NCBI GenBank assembly: GCA_963728825.1
Contig: CAVSLA010000001.1
Location: forward strand, 62,001 to 126,000
DNA length: 64,000 nucleotides
DNA from: CAVREM01 sp963728825
GTDB lineage: Bacteria > Acidobacteriota > Vicinamibacteria > Vicinamibacterales > CAVVIG01
Direction of reading: 5' to 3'
Shown: piece by piece, positions 1-8,639 of the stretch
How positions within the stretch are numbered: position 1 is the stretch's first letter
Layout of the letters: each line of letters begins with the position of its first letter
Translations under genes and position numbers: made by a program
The notes under the pieces: model-generated
Seen by the model: only the letters and a program-made list of their open reading frames with translations
Told to the model about the DNA's origin: nothing
The model's database searches: none

Positions 1-1011
1 CGCCAGCGACTGAACTTCGCGCGTCAACCCGAGCTGTTCGGCCGAGACGCCGCGCGTCCGCATCATGCGGAACACCCCGCCGGGTCCTCGGACGTCGCGG
101 AACGTCATGCAGCGCACGCGCCCGAGATCGGCGATGTCGCAGATCCATTCGGTGGCGATGCCGGTGCGCAAGGCTTCGGCGTCGCGTTCCGGCATCAGTG
201 TCAGCAGCAGTGATTCGACGTCCTGGGGGCTGAGTATGGGAGCGCCGTCCAGTGTCTCGATCTCGCCGTCGATGCGGATCGCGGGCCGCGCACCGGACGA
301 GAGATACAGGACCGAGGCGCCGCGCGCGGCGGCCTGTCGCAACACGCGCTCGAGGTTTGAAATCGTCTGGTCTGCCCGTGGTGGCGGCGGCGGAACGTCG
401 TTCCGGATCGGATTCCGCGTCAGCGGCAGAACCGGAGCCGGCTCCTGCGCGGGGGCCGGAGTCGTGGTCGCGACGCCGATCGGCACCACCGGGGCCGGCA
501 GGCGGATCGGCACCACCGGTGGCGGCGGTTCGGCAGCAGGCGTCACGATGGTGGGTTCAGCGGGCCTCACCGGCGGCGGCAAGACAATCACCGGCGGTTC
601 CGGTGCGGGCCGCGGCGCGGCAGCTTCTGGCGGTGGCGCCGGTTCCGGCTGATCAACTGGCTGGAACATCTCGAGTGGAACCCGATCCTCGTCCGGCACC
701 TGCCGCCGCCGGATCTCCACCCAGATGTCGTCGCCGCCCCGGGCCGCCACAATCGTGAAGTGCTCACCCGGCAGCTCCGGAAACGGTGGCAATTGATATT
801 GAACGGCACCGAACTCGTCGAGGGCGTTCTGGGGTTCCACCGGCAGCAACTGGTTGAGAATGCCGGTTACCGCGTCCAGCGTCAGGCCTTTGGTGGCAAG
901 GTCCACCTGTTCGGTGGGCGTCACGATGTACGGCTTCTCGCCGACATGAAGAACCACCGCCTCGCCATCGAGCCGAACGATTGCCTGGAGCAGTGAAGAG
1001 ACGAAGCTCAT
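1..1011 (-). CDS. PilT/PilU-like type IV pilus retraction ATPase, N-terminal part (runs off left edge)
   Basis: The gene starts at an ATG at 1011 and stays open for 337 codons to the window edge, so the C-terminal ATPase core is missing. Residues 1-125 form a poorly recognised N-terminal domain (MSFVSSLLQAIVRLDGEAVV...). A Pro-rich linker follows (about 125-205). The last ~110 residues match the PilT N-terminal PAS-like domain: LYLSSGARPAIRIDGE, then LSPQDVESLLLTLMPER, then FRDVRGPGGVFRMM. PilT hexamers retract pili at the inner membrane; the Walker motifs that would prove ATPase activity lie outside the window. The long N-terminal extension is not usual for PilT. Confidence 0.75.
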   Translation of the reverse strand, partial: MSFVSSLLQAIVRLDGEAVVLHVGEKPYIVTPTEQVDLATKGLTLDAVTGILNQLLPVEPQNALDEFGAVQYQLPPFPELPGEHFTIVAARGGDDIWVEIRRRQVPDEDRVPLEMFQPVDQPEPAPPPEAAAPRPAPEPPVIVLPPPVRPAEPTIVTPAAEPPPPVVPIRLPAPVVPIGVATTTPAPAQEPAPVLPLTRNPIRNDVPPPPPRADQTISNLERVLRQAAARGASVLYLSSGARPAIRIDGEIETLDGAPILSPQDVESLLLTLMPERDAEALRTGIATEWICDIADLGRVRCMTFRDVRGPGGVFRMMRTRGVSAEQLGLTREVQSLA

Positions 1012-1107
1012 GGCCGGCCTGACCGCCTGTTCGTCACTCCTTCACAGAAGTGCATGGTTCCCGCTGCGCAAATGGCGCGCCGCTGCACAACGAAAGTCTC
1101 GGACGTT

Positions 1108-1152
1108 CGGTCGTCAGTCGATAGTCGGCAGTCGGCAGTCGGCAGTCGGGAC
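1108..1152. repeat. Intergenic microrepeat, CAGTCGG-type
   Basis: Tandem 7-8 bp units of the form CAGTCGG / TAGTCGG (at least five in a row) lie between the hypothetical gene ending at 1168 and the pilT-like start at 1011. The rest of the 1012-1167 gap shows no convincing gene. Confidence 0.6.
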
Positions 1153-1167
1153 CGAAAGTCCACGAGC

Positions 1168-1623
1168 TCACTCACGCCGGGGAGTGTCGATTTCATAGAC
1201 CCGGACGAGCTCGACCAGCTTGTAGCCGCGGGTTTGATACGGGGGGACGATCCGTTCGGCCCGGAGGTACTGGAGCATCCCTTCGTCGGAATAGTCCGGC
1301 GCGCCGACTCCTTCCAGGCCGATCAGTGCGCGCTCGAGCCCGGCGACATTCAGCGTGCGCTGCTCCACGACTCGCCGCGTCGGCAGAAAGCCAAATCGCG
1401 TTCCGCGTTCCTCGCGGGCGGTCGTGGTGAACCTGATGAATATCTCATTGCTGATGAAGTTGTAATCAGCTTCGGAGCGGCTGGCTGGTGCGTCCTCGAC
1501 CTTGAGAAACGCCACGCCCTCGATCTGCCGCAGCTGGTCGATGAGCACCTGCGTGAAAGTGCCCTCGCCGGACCAGCCCGAGGTGTCTACTTCTGCGACC
1601 ATGAAATCGTCATTTGATGGCAT
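1168..1623 (-). CDS. Hypothetical protein, 151 aa, co-transcribed with menG/ubiE
   Basis: I do not recognise the family. The protein is acidic and soluble-looking, with no signal peptide or membrane segment. It begins MPSNDDFMVAEVDTSGWSGE and contains an ordered alpha/beta-like pattern (ADYNFISNEIFIRF, ALIGLEGVGAPDYSDEGMLQYL). Its start overlaps the end of the upstream methyltransferase gene by 14 bp, which points to translational coupling in one operon. The good codon bias and overlap argue that it is a real gene. Confidence 0.6.
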   Translation of the reverse strand: MPSNDDFMVAEVDTSGWSGEGTFTQVLIDQLRQIEGVAFLKVEDAPASRSEADYNFISNEIFIRFTTTAREERGTRFGFLPTRRVVEQRTLNVAGLERALIGLEGVGAPDYSDEGMLQYLRAERIVPPYQTRGYKLVELVRVYEIDTPRRE

Positions 1624-2320
1624 GGTGGATCGCCATCAGCCCGCCCAGCACCGGGTAGTAGCGAGCGCGAGAGAACCCGCGTGTCTCCATCAGCCGTGCC
1701 ACCGCCTCCGCGCCAGGATACTGGCGGATCGACGCCGGGATGTACCGGTAGGTGTCTGGATCGCGATGCAGCAGCCAGCCGAGCACGGCGCCGACCGTCG
1801 TGAGATACCAGAGGTAGACGGTGCGCACGACGCGATTCGCCGGCCGGTTGAAGTCGAGCGACAGCGCCTGTCCACCTGGCTTGAGCACACGCACCATCTC
1901 ATCGACGGCGCGCGGCAGATCGGGGACATTGCGCAGGCCGTAGCCGGTCGTCACGATGTCGAAGGACGCGGCGCCGAACGGCAGGGTCTGCATGTCACCG
2001 ACCAGAAACATCGCCCGCTCCTCACCCGTCGCCTTCATCCTCGCGAGCTCGATCATCCGCAGCGTGATGTCCAGCCCGACGACCCGCGCGCGGCGCGCCG
2101 CAAATGCCAGCGCGAGGTCACCGGTCCCGGTTGCCAGGTCGAGCACCCGGACGTCTCTCGCCGGCGCCGCCAGATCGACCAGTCGCCGCTTCCAGCGACG
2201 ATCCTGAGCGTACGACAGCACCACGGTGATCAGATCGTAGCGGTCGGCAATCGTCGCGAACAGCGTGCGGACGTAGCGCCGTTTGCCGTCCGGCGTGGCA
2301 ATGCGGTCCCGCAGCAACAT
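1610..2320 (-). CDS. ubiE: Demethylmenaquinone/ubiquinone C-methyltransferase (UbiE/MenG family)
   Basis: Class I SAM-dependent methyltransferase of 236 aa, the usual UbiE/MenG length, predicted to C-methylate demethylmenaquinone in the last step of quinone synthesis. Visible signatures are the family N-terminus with YVRTLFATIADRYDLITVVL, SAM motif I VLDLATGTGDLALAF, the conserved GDMQTLPFGAASFDIVTTGYGLRN stretch (shown in pieces: GDMQTLPF and YGLRNVPDL), and MVRVLKPGG. The start is an ATG at 2320, only 7 bp from the divergent DtxR-like start. With no ubiquinone genes in view, the menaquinone role is the more likely one. Confidence 0.85.
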   Translation of the reverse strand: MLLRDRIATPDGKRRYVRTLFATIADRYDLITVVLSYAQDRRWKRRLVDLAAPARDVRVLDLATGTGDLALAFAARRARVVGLDITLRMIELARMKATGEERAMFLVGDMQTLPFGAASFDIVTTGYGLRNVPDLPRAVDEMVRVLKPGGQALSLDFNRPANRVVRTVYLWYLTTVGAVLGWLLHRDPDTYRYIPASIRQYPGAEAVARLMETRGFSRARYYPVLGGLMAIHHAIK

Positions 2321-2327
2321 CGGTTCA

Positions 2328-3020
2328 ATGGATAATATCGCCGCATGCTTCCGTCGAGTACCCGTCGAGAACTACCTGAAAGCGATCTACCAGGGACAAG
2401 CGCTTCTCGCAAAAGACGTCCGGCTCGTCTCGATGGGTCAGGTGGCATCGGCGCTGAACGTCACACCCGGGACGGCGACGACGATGGTGAAGGCGCTGGC
2501 CGAGTCGGGGCTGGCGGAATACGAGCCCTACAGCGGCGTGCGTCTGACGGCGGCGGGAGAGAAGCTGGCCGTCCTGGTGCTGCGCCGGCACCGGCTGGTC
2601 GAGCTGTTCCTCGTTCAGGTGATGGACATGAGTTGGGACGAGGTGCACGAGGAGGCGGAGCAGCTGGAGCACGTGGTGTCGGACCGGCTGATCGAGCGGA
2701 TCGATCAGATGCTCGGCCGGCCGACGCACGATCCCCACGGCGATCCGATTCCCACTGCCGAGGGAACCATCACGCCGCGCCACCACGACAGTCTGTTGAC
2801 GTGCCCGATTCACACGGCGCTGCGGGTCACCCGGATCGCCGATCAGGATCGGGCGTTCCTGCGTTTCATCGAGAGCAACGGCTTGAAACCGGGACAGACG
2901 GTGCAGGTCGAAGCGCGCGACGCCGCCGCCGATTCAGTCCGCCTGCGGCTGGGCAACGGCGCGGAGATCACGATCGGCGCACGGGCCGCGTCGAAGCTGC
3001 TGGTCGACGCCGACAGCTGA
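2328..3020 (+). CDS. DtxR/MntR-family metal-dependent transcriptional regulator
   Basis: Predicted cytoplasmic metalloregulator, 230 aa from the ATG at 2328. An N-terminal winged helix (VENYLKAIYQ..., SMGQVASALNVTPGTATTMV) is followed by the dimerisation/metal-binding region (LVELFLVQVMDMSWDEVHEEAEQLEH), the family HDPHGDPIP signature, and a C-terminal SH3-like FeoA domain (residues ~150-230). Family members sense Fe or Mn and repress or activate transport genes. It lies divergent from ubiE and directly faces the end of the porin/cupredoxin/di-haem operon, which could be a target. The metal specificity cannot be read from the sequence by eye. Confidence 0.85.
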   Translation: MDNIAACFRRVPVENYLKAIYQGQALLAKDVRLVSMGQVASALNVTPGTATTMVKALAESGLAEYEPYSGVRLTAAGEKLAVLVLRRHRLVELFLVQVMDMSWDEVHEEAEQLEHVVSDRLIERIDQMLGRPTHDPHGDPIPTAEGTITPRHHDSLLTCPIHTALRVTRIADQDRAFLRFIESNGLKPGQTVQVEARDAAADSVRLRLGNGAEITIGARAASKLLVDADS

Positions 3021-3021
3021 C

Positions 3022-4224
3022 CTACAGCGAATTCAGGAACGCCAGCAAACTGCCGCGTTGCGCGTCGGTCAGCCGTTCGAACCGCATCCGGCTGCGATCC
3101 GCTTCGCCGCGGTGCCGCCGAATCGCGTCCTCGGCGGTGCTGACGCTGCCGTCGTGGAGCAGTGGCCGGCGGACGCGAAGGCCCCACAGCGAGGGCGTTC
3201 GAAGCTCGTTCGGCAGCGCCGATGCCTGCGGGATGTCGTCACCGGTCCCCACGTCGTGCAGCAGCAGATCTGAAAACAACGGCACCGACTTGCGTGAAAA
3301 CAGCGGGTGAATGTTCACTCCGGTCGGCAGCGCCGGAACGTGACACGAGTTGCACCCGACCGCGGCAAAGACCTGCTCCCCATCACGCGCGGCCACGTCG
3401 ATGAGACCGCGCGGCGGCGGCGCCAGGAACTTCATGAACGCCTCGAAGTTGTCGATCGCGGCAAGCCGGGTCCGCGCGTCGACCACGTCTTCGGGATCGC
3501 GCGTCGGATCGCAGAGTTTCATCTGCGCGGCGGAGACCCCCGGGGCCGTCTCATCCGGGAACAGTTCGTTGGTGATGCCCATTTCGTTGCGATAGGCGTC
3601 GGCGCTGAAGGTTCTCAGCGTCGCGTGCTGGGCCTTCCACCCGAAGCGGCCGATGCGCACGTGGCCGGTCCCGAGGTCGATCACGCGGGCGGCGCGGCCA
3701 CTGATGCCATCCCCGTTGCGGTCATCGGGATCTTCGAGCGCCAGAATCGTCTCGTCGTCGATCGCCTCGACCAGCCCCGCGCCGAACACCGGAATCGGAA
3801 CCCGGCGGGCGATGATGTTCGCCTCGGGCGGCAGCACCGGCTGACAGCCATGCGATGGATTCGAGAAGAGATGAAAGAGCGTGTCGAGCTCGGTGCCGTC
3901 CGCCGCCCGGAGCTTGTGAATCGCGCCGTGCTCGTCGCGATGCGCCGCGCGTACTTCTGACACGAGGCTGGTGCCGCCAATCGCCGGGACGTTGTGGCAC
4001 ACCGCACAGCTGGCCGCGTTGAAGGCCGGACCGAGGCCTTCTTCGGCGGTCTCCACTTCGACGAAGTCGTCCAGGCCGACGCGAAAGCGTTCGAACTCCG
4101 CCGGGATGATCCCGGGAAGCGGATCGCCGAACTTCGGCGCGCCCTGCGCGGGTAGCGAGCGCGATCCGGCCACTACCAGCAGGCAGGCACCGATCGCGGC
4201 GAGGAACAGGTTGGTCCAGCGCAT
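3022..4224 (-). CDS. Di-haem (thiol oxidoreductase-like, DHOR) cytochrome, exported
   Basis: Exported di-haem oxidoreductase-like cytochrome, 400 aa from the ATG at 4224. This start lies 1 bp after the preceding stop and is preferred over an upstream in-frame one. An N-terminal signal anchor (LFLAAIGACLLVVAGS) is followed by two c-type haem sites, CAVCH (about residue 73) and CNSCH (about residue 291). The family features FGAGLVEAIDDETIL, RIGRFGWKAQHATL and the closing SVSTAEDAIRRHRGEA are present. Members are related to MauG/cytochrome c peroxidases and are often linked to metal uptake. It is the last gene of a three-gene operon with a CuA cupredoxin and a porin. Confidence 0.8.
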   Translation of the reverse strand: MRWTNLFLAAIGACLLVVAGSRSLPAQGAPKFGDPLPGIIPAEFERFRVGLDDFVEVETAEEGLGPAFNAASCAVCHNVPAIGGTSLVSEVRAAHRDEHGAIHKLRAADGTELDTLFHLFSNPSHGCQPVLPPEANIIARRVPIPVFGAGLVEAIDDETILALEDPDDRNGDGISGRAARVIDLGTGHVRIGRFGWKAQHATLRTFSADAYRNEMGITNELFPDETAPGVSAAQMKLCDPTRDPEDVVDARTRLAAIDNFEAFMKFLAPPPRGLIDVAARDGEQVFAAVGCNSCHVPALPTGVNIHPLFSRKSVPLFSDLLLHDVGTGDDIPQASALPNELRTPSLWGLRVRRPLLHDGSVSTAEDAIRRHRGEADRSRMRFERLTDAQRGSLLAFLNSL

Positions 4225-4225
4225 C

Positions 4226-4594
4226 TCAGTTCGCCTTGCCACGAGGCCTCACGCGAATCACGCCGCGCATGAAGCCGTGACCCGCCCCGCAGACATGCGA
4301 GCACTCGAACGTGTACGTGCCCGGTTGCTTCGCCTCGATTGTCACGCGGACATCGCCCCGTCCGCGTTTCGGGATCGCGACGTTGATGTCGCCCAGGCCG
4401 TGGACGCGAAAGCCATGGTCGGTATCGTCGCTCGTGATCCGCAGTTCCAGGACCGCTCCCGCATCGACGGTGATTTCGGCCGGTGTAAACGCGAACCGTT
4501 CCGCCGCGACGTGGACCACTCTGGTTGGTGAGGCCGGCTGGCCATGACCGCCGAACGACAACGCCGCAACGAGCGCCAGGATCCAGGGGATCAT
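4226..4594 (-). CDS. Exported cupredoxin with a CuA-type copper site
   Basis: Small periplasmic copper protein of 122 aa with a signal peptide (MIPWILALVAALSFGGHG). The cupredoxin fold carries a complete CuA-like ligand set: an upstream His (TDHGFRVH) and the loop ECSHVCGAGHGFM, matching the C-x3-C-x3-H-x2-M pattern of cytochrome oxidase subunit II. Unlike subunit II there are no membrane helices. It sits between the porin and the di-haem cytochrome with 1-3 bp gaps, so a role as periplasmic electron carrier for the cytochrome is inferred. Confidence 0.8.
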   Translation of the reverse strand: MIPWILALVAALSFGGHGQPASPTRVVHVAAERFAFTPAEITVDAGAVLELRITSDDTDHGFRVHGLGDINVAIPKRGRGDVRVTIEAKQPGTYTFECSHVCGAGHGFMRGVIRVRPRGKAN

Positions 4595-4597
4595 TCG

Positions 4598-5764
4598 TCA
4601 GAACCACCATCCGAGGCCGACGTTGACTGAACGCGGCGGCGGCACGATCTCACTGCCGCTCCGCACATGCGAGTAGTCGAACTTGATCGCCACGTCCGGA
4701 TCGACCCAATAGGTCGCACCGACCACCCAGGCGTCGCGATCGAACTGCGGCAGCTTGAGCGAACCGGCCGGCATCCTGAACTGGGTGTCGAAGTTCTCGT
4801 AGCGGACGAACACCGCCGCGTCGTGCGTCACGCGCGCCGGCAGGAAGCGGTAGGCGACCTCGGCGTAGGCGCCAAACAGCTGCTCGGCAATGTTGGGATC
4901 GATGCCGGTCAGCCGGCCCATGGCATCGTTGAGCGCGCCGGCGCCGTTGATGAACACCTGCGCGAGCTGACCGCGCGCCTCGACGCGGCCGCGCGACCAG
5001 CGGGCATCGAATTCGTACAAACCGACGCTCGTCTCGATGCGCGGCACGTTGAAGCTGGTGTCACCGGTCCAGAAGCTGACACCGGTTTGCAAACCTCGCG
5101 TGCCGACGTACTCGAGGCGACCGGTGAACGCCACGTGGCGGACCTGCGCTTCGCTGCCATGCTGGGCCCCGCCCCGCAGCCCTTCCTCGGCGCTGAACGC
5201 GGTGGCGTCGAGCGGCGCCATCGCGTAAGCGCGGTAGCGGAATCCCCGGCCGAACGACCCATGCACGCCGGCGCCGGCGTCGAACCAGGTGGTCGGCACG
5301 ATGACGGTATCGACGAACGGCCGCTCGACGCCATGGAAGACCGGCGGCTCATGGCGCTCGTTGATGATGCCGACCGGCACCAGCAACATCCCGGCTCGAA
5401 AGTTCAGCGACGGCTTGACGAGGAAATCCAGATACGCCTGCTCCAGCTCCAGCTCGCCGCCCTCTTCGAGCCCTTCGACGACCGCGTGTTCGAGCTCGAG
5501 CTCGCCCACGAACCGGAGGCGATCGGAAAAGCTGTGCGTGAACAACAGGACGAACCGGTGGAAGTCGATGATCGCCGGCGTTTCGTCAGTTGGCACGTTC
5601 AGGTGAAAGTCCATGTACCCCGACAACGGGCCGGTCGACGGCGGAGACGACGTCGCCGGCGCGGGCGACTGCGCTGTGAGCGGAGCCCTCGCGACCGTCG
5701 CCACGTGCGCCCGGTCGGTGGCGGAAAAACACGAAATCAGCGTTAGTTCCAACAATCCAAACAT
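4598..5764 (-). CDS. Outer-membrane porin-like beta-barrel protein
   Basis: 388 aa, predicted to be exported (N-terminal hydrophobic segment ending near LTAQ) and rich in alternating amphipathic beta strands typical of phosphate-selective or OprP-like porins. Examples are LSGYMDFHLNVPTDETPAI, FVLLFTHSFSDRLRFVGEL, FVGATYWVDP-type strands and a terminal aromatic residue (VNVGLGWWF), the usual BAM signal. The substrate is not evident. It is the first gene of the operon with the CuA cupredoxin and di-haem cytochrome, suggesting an outer-membrane partner for that exported redox pair. Confidence 0.7.
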   Translation of the reverse strand: MFGLLELTLISCFSATDRAHVATVARAPLTAQSPAPATSSPPSTGPLSGYMDFHLNVPTDETPAIIDFHRFVLLFTHSFSDRLRFVGELELEHAVVEGLEEGGELELEQAYLDFLVKPSLNFRAGMLLVPVGIINERHEPPVFHGVERPFVDTVIVPTTWFDAGAGVHGSFGRGFRYRAYAMAPLDATAFSAEEGLRGGAQHGSEAQVRHVAFTGRLEYVGTRGLQTGVSFWTGDTSFNVPRIETSVGLYEFDARWSRGRVEARGQLAQVFINGAGALNDAMGRLTGIDPNIAEQLFGAYAEVAYRFLPARVTHDAAVFVRYENFDTQFRMPAGSLKLPQFDRDAWVVGATYWVDPDVAIKFDYSHVRSGSEIVPPPRSVNVGLGWWF

Positions 5765-5797
5765 TGAGTTTGATTATTAAAAACCGTACCGCCCGGC

Positions 5798-5827
5798 AGT
5801 GTATCCGGAGCTCAGCGCTTCTGTCAA
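5798..5827 (-). promoter_or_regulatory. Putative sigma-70 promoter for the porin operon
   Basis: On the minus strand a perfect TTGACA (-35, 5822-5827) is separated by 18 bp from TACACT (-10, 5798-5803). It lies about 35 bp upstream of the porin ATG in the divergent gap with the copper ATPase gene. An AT-rich stretch TTTTTAATAATC lies between the -10 and the start codon. Confidence 0.5.
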
Positions 5828-5871
5828 CGAACCGTCTCCAACCCCCGTGTGGTCTCATGTAGAAGGACGCC

Positions 5872-8193
5872 ATGACCTCCGCAACAGACGAACAGGCGCC
5901 GGCCGAAGTGCTCGACCCGGTTTGCGGGATGACGATTTCTCCCGACGAAGCAGTCGGTACGTTCCGGCATCAAGGACAAACCTTCTACTTCTGCAACGAG
6001 TCGTGTCTCGAGCAGTTCCGCGCGGATCCGGCGCGCTTTCTCGATCCCGCTCGGCAAGCGACTGAGACGACGGCGCCGCTAGACGCGGTGTTCACCTGCC
6101 CGATGCATCCCGAGGTCAGGCAGATCGGTCCGGGTTCCTGCCCCAAGTGCGGGATGGCGCTCGAGCCGGACGTGGTCACTCTGGTTGAGCAGACGAACCC
6201 GGAACTCGAGGAGATGTCGCGGCGGTTCTGGGTGTCGCTGGCGCTGGTCGCGCCGATTCTGGTGGTCATGATCGCGGACCTCATTCCCGGTCAGCCGCTG
6301 ATGCATACGCTGGGGCATCGCACTGTGGCATGGGGACAGCTGCTCCTTGCGACCCCAATCGTCCTGTGGGGGGGCTGGCCGTTCTTCCAGCGTGGCTGGG
6401 CGTCGATCGTCAACCGCTACCCCAACATGTTCACGCTGATCGCGCTCGGGGTGGGCGCGGCGTTCGGCTACAGCCTGATCGCGACGATCGCGCCGGACCT
6501 GTTTCCTCCGTCATTTCGGGAGGGCGGCCAGGTCGCGGTGTATTTCGAGGCATCGGCGGTCATCGTCGTTCTCGTTCTGCTGGGTCAGGTCCTCGAACTG
6601 CGCGCGCGCAGCCGCACCAGCGCCGCCATCAAGAACCTGCTCGGTCTGACTCCGCACACGGCACGGAAGATCGTCGACGGTGAGGAACAGGAGGTCGCGC
6701 TCAGCGAAGTACGGGTCGGCGATCTGCTTCGGGTGAGACCTGGCGAGCGCGTCCCGGTCGACGGCGTGGCGATCGAGGGAGCGACGACGATTGACGAGTC
6801 AATGGTCACCGGCGAGCCGATTCCGGTGGAAAAGATCGCTGGCACGAAGGTCACGGGCGGAACCGTCAACGGCACCGGCACCTTCGTGATGCGAGCCGAG
6901 AAGGTCGGCAGCGACACGCTGCTCGCCCGGATCGTCCGCATGGTCGGAGAAGCACAGCGCTCGCGGGCACCAATTCAACGGCTGGCCGACACGGTTGCCG
7001 GCTGGTTCGTGCCAATCGTGGTGCTGGTCGCGGTCGCAACCTTTGCTGCATGGGCGCTCTTCGGACCGGAACCGCGGTTTGCTCATGCACTCGTCAACGC
7101 GGTGGCTGTTCTGATCATCGCGTGCCCGTGCGCTCTGGGTCTCGCCACACCGATGTCGATCATGGTCGGAACGGGGCGGGGCGCGGAACTGGGCATTCTG
7201 CTGAGAGACGCGGCGGCGCTGGAAGTGCTCGAGAAGGTGCCGACGCTCGTGGTCGACAAAACAGGAACACTCACCGAGGGTAAGCCGCGGTTGGTGACCG
7301 TGGAGTCATCGTCGGACCTCGAACCGAACGGACTGCTTCGTCTGGTCGCCAGCCTGGAAAGCGTCAGCGAACATCCGCTGGCCGGAGCGATTGTCGCGGG
7401 CGCCCGCGATCGAGGCGTTCCGCTGACGAAGGTCGAGGGCTTCGAATCGGTCACCGGCAGGGGGGTCAGCGGCCTTATCGACGGCCACCGCGTATCGGTC
7501 GGTAGCGCCGCTCACGTGGAAGCACAGGGGGTCGATACGCGGTTACTGGTCGAACGTGCCCGCGCGCTGCGCGAGCAGGGCCAAACCGTCGTGCTGGCCG
7601 CCGTCGATGGTCGAGCAGCCGGCGTGATTGGCGTTGCGGACCCGATCAAGTCCACCACCAGGGAAGCGCTCGACGCACTTCACGCAGAGGGCGTTACCGT
7701 TGTCATGCTGACCGGCGACAGCCGGATCACCGCCGAAGCCGTGGCCCGGAGCCTGGGAATCGACAAGGTCGAAGCCGACGTGCTGCCGGACCAGAAAGCG
7801 GCGATCGTGCAGACGCTCCAGAAGTCCGGACAGCGCGTGGCGATGGCGGGCGACGGGATTAACGATGCTCCGGCACTCGCGCAGGCCGACGTCGGGATCG
7901 CGATGGGTACGGGAACTGACATCGCCATGGAAAGCGCCGGAGTGACGCTCGTCAAAGGTGACCTGCGCGGCATCGTCAGAGCGCGGCGTCTGAGCCGGGC
8001 GACGATGAGGAACATCAGGCAGAACCTGTTCTTCGCCTTCGTCTACAACGTGCTCGGCGTGCCGGTCGCTGCCGGCGTGCTGTACCCGGTCGCCGGCGTT
8101 CTGCTCAGTCCGGTGATCGCCAGCGCTGCCATGACATTCAGCTCGATCTCGGTGATCGGCAACGCGCTCCGCCTCCGCCGGGTTCCGCTCTAG
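5872..8193 (+). CDS. copA: Cu(+)-type heavy-metal P1B ATPase with YHS and heavy-metal-binding N-terminal domains
   Basis: Inner-membrane efflux pump of 773 aa. In order: a YHS domain (VLDPVCGMTISPDEAVG, residues ~15-60), a heavy-metal-binding module (FTCPMHPEV...GSCPKCGMALEP, ~75-102), membrane helices, the actuator TGEPIPVEK, the CPCALGLATP ion channel motif (~residue 417), the phosphorylation site DKTGTLTEG (~460), the SEHPLAGAI nucleotide motif and GDGINDAPALA. CPC and SEHPL support monovalent copper/silver export. The usual HMA (MxCxxC) domain is replaced by YHS. The ATG at 5872 is preceded by a GAAGGA-type ribosome site. It converges on gvpK with a 2-bp gap. Confidence 0.9.
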   Translation: MTSATDEQAPAEVLDPVCGMTISPDEAVGTFRHQGQTFYFCNESCLEQFRADPARFLDPARQATETTAPLDAVFTCPMHPEVRQIGPGSCPKCGMALEPDVVTLVEQTNPELEEMSRRFWVSLALVAPILVVMIADLIPGQPLMHTLGHRTVAWGQLLLATPIVLWGGWPFFQRGWASIVNRYPNMFTLIALGVGAAFGYSLIATIAPDLFPPSFREGGQVAVYFEASAVIVVLVLLGQVLELRARSRTSAAIKNLLGLTPHTARKIVDGEEQEVALSEVRVGDLLRVRPGERVPVDGVAIEGATTIDESMVTGEPIPVEKIAGTKVTGGTVNGTGTFVMRAEKVGSDTLLARIVRMVGEAQRSRAPIQRLADTVAGWFVPIVVLVAVATFAAWALFGPEPRFAHALVNAVAVLIIACPCALGLATPMSIMVGTGRGAELGILLRDAAALEVLEKVPTLVVDKTGTLTEGKPRLVTVESSSDLEPNGLLRLVASLESVSEHPLAGAIVAGARDRGVPLTKVEGFESVTGRGVSGLIDGHRVSVGSAAHVEAQGVDTRLLVERARALREQGQTVVLAAVDGRAAGVIGVADPIKSTTREALDALHAEGVTVVMLTGDSRITAEAVARSLGIDKVEADVLPDQKAAIVQTLQKSGQRVAMAGDGINDAPALAQADVGIAMGTGTDIAMESAGVTLVKGDLRGIVRARRLSRATMRNIRQNLFFAFVYNVLGVPVAAGVLYPVAGVLLSPVIASAAMTFSSISVIGNALRLRRVPL

Positions 8194-8195
8194 AC

Positions 8196-8639
8196 TCAGA
8201 TCAATTTCACAGGCCCGAGATCGAGGTTGAGGTCATCCGGTTCGAGACCAAACCTTTCACCGATGTCTCGCACCGTCTTTTCCAGCTGCATCAGCGCCTG
8301 ACCGACGGCCTCGACTTCGGCTTTGGTCAGCGTGTTCTCCTCCATGCGGCGAATCGCCTGACGCTCCATCAGCTTGCGCAGAAACTCGACGATCGTCAGC
8401 ACGAGCTGAGCAACCGACTTCTGCACATCCTCAGGTTCCGGGTTCCACCGCGCAGGGGGAGCCTGGCCACGTTTCTTGGAGCGGGTCGTCGAGGCGACTC
8501 GAGACGATCGCAGGCGCTTCTCGAGCTCGCGTCGAAGCTGGCGCAATTCCGCTGCGGAGACCGGTACCGCTGCCACAGCGCGTCGCGCACCTGTCGAAGC
8601 TTTTCGCGCTCGCTTCCGGGGACGCCGCGCCTTTTTCAC
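8196..8639 (-). CDS. gvpK: Gas vesicle protein GvpK
   Basis: 147 aa. The C-terminal 90 residues carry the GvpK pattern: VAQLVLTIVEFLRKLMERQAIRRME, LTKAEVEAVGQALMQLE, and the closing LNLDLGPVKLI, close to the family LNLDLGPL ending. The N-terminal ~55 residues are Lys/Arg-rich (KKARRPRKRARKAS) and probably disordered. GvpK is an accessory protein needed for vesicle assembly in other bacteria. It is the last gene of the gas-vesicle operon and overlaps the preceding gvp gene by 4 bp (ATGA). Confidence 0.88.
   Translation of the reverse strand: MKKARRPRKRARKASTGARRAVAAVPVSAAELRQLRRELEKRLRSSRVASTTRSKKRGQAPPARWNPEPEDVQKSVAQLVLTIVEFLRKLMERQAIRRMEENTLTKAEVEAVGQALMQLEKTVRDIGERFGLEPDDLNLDLGPVKLI

Noticed and set aside
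2345..3310. Plus-strand open frame overlapping the DtxR-like gene in another frame
   Set aside because: Arg/Gly-rich nonsense translation; the DtxR-like frame has family motifs.
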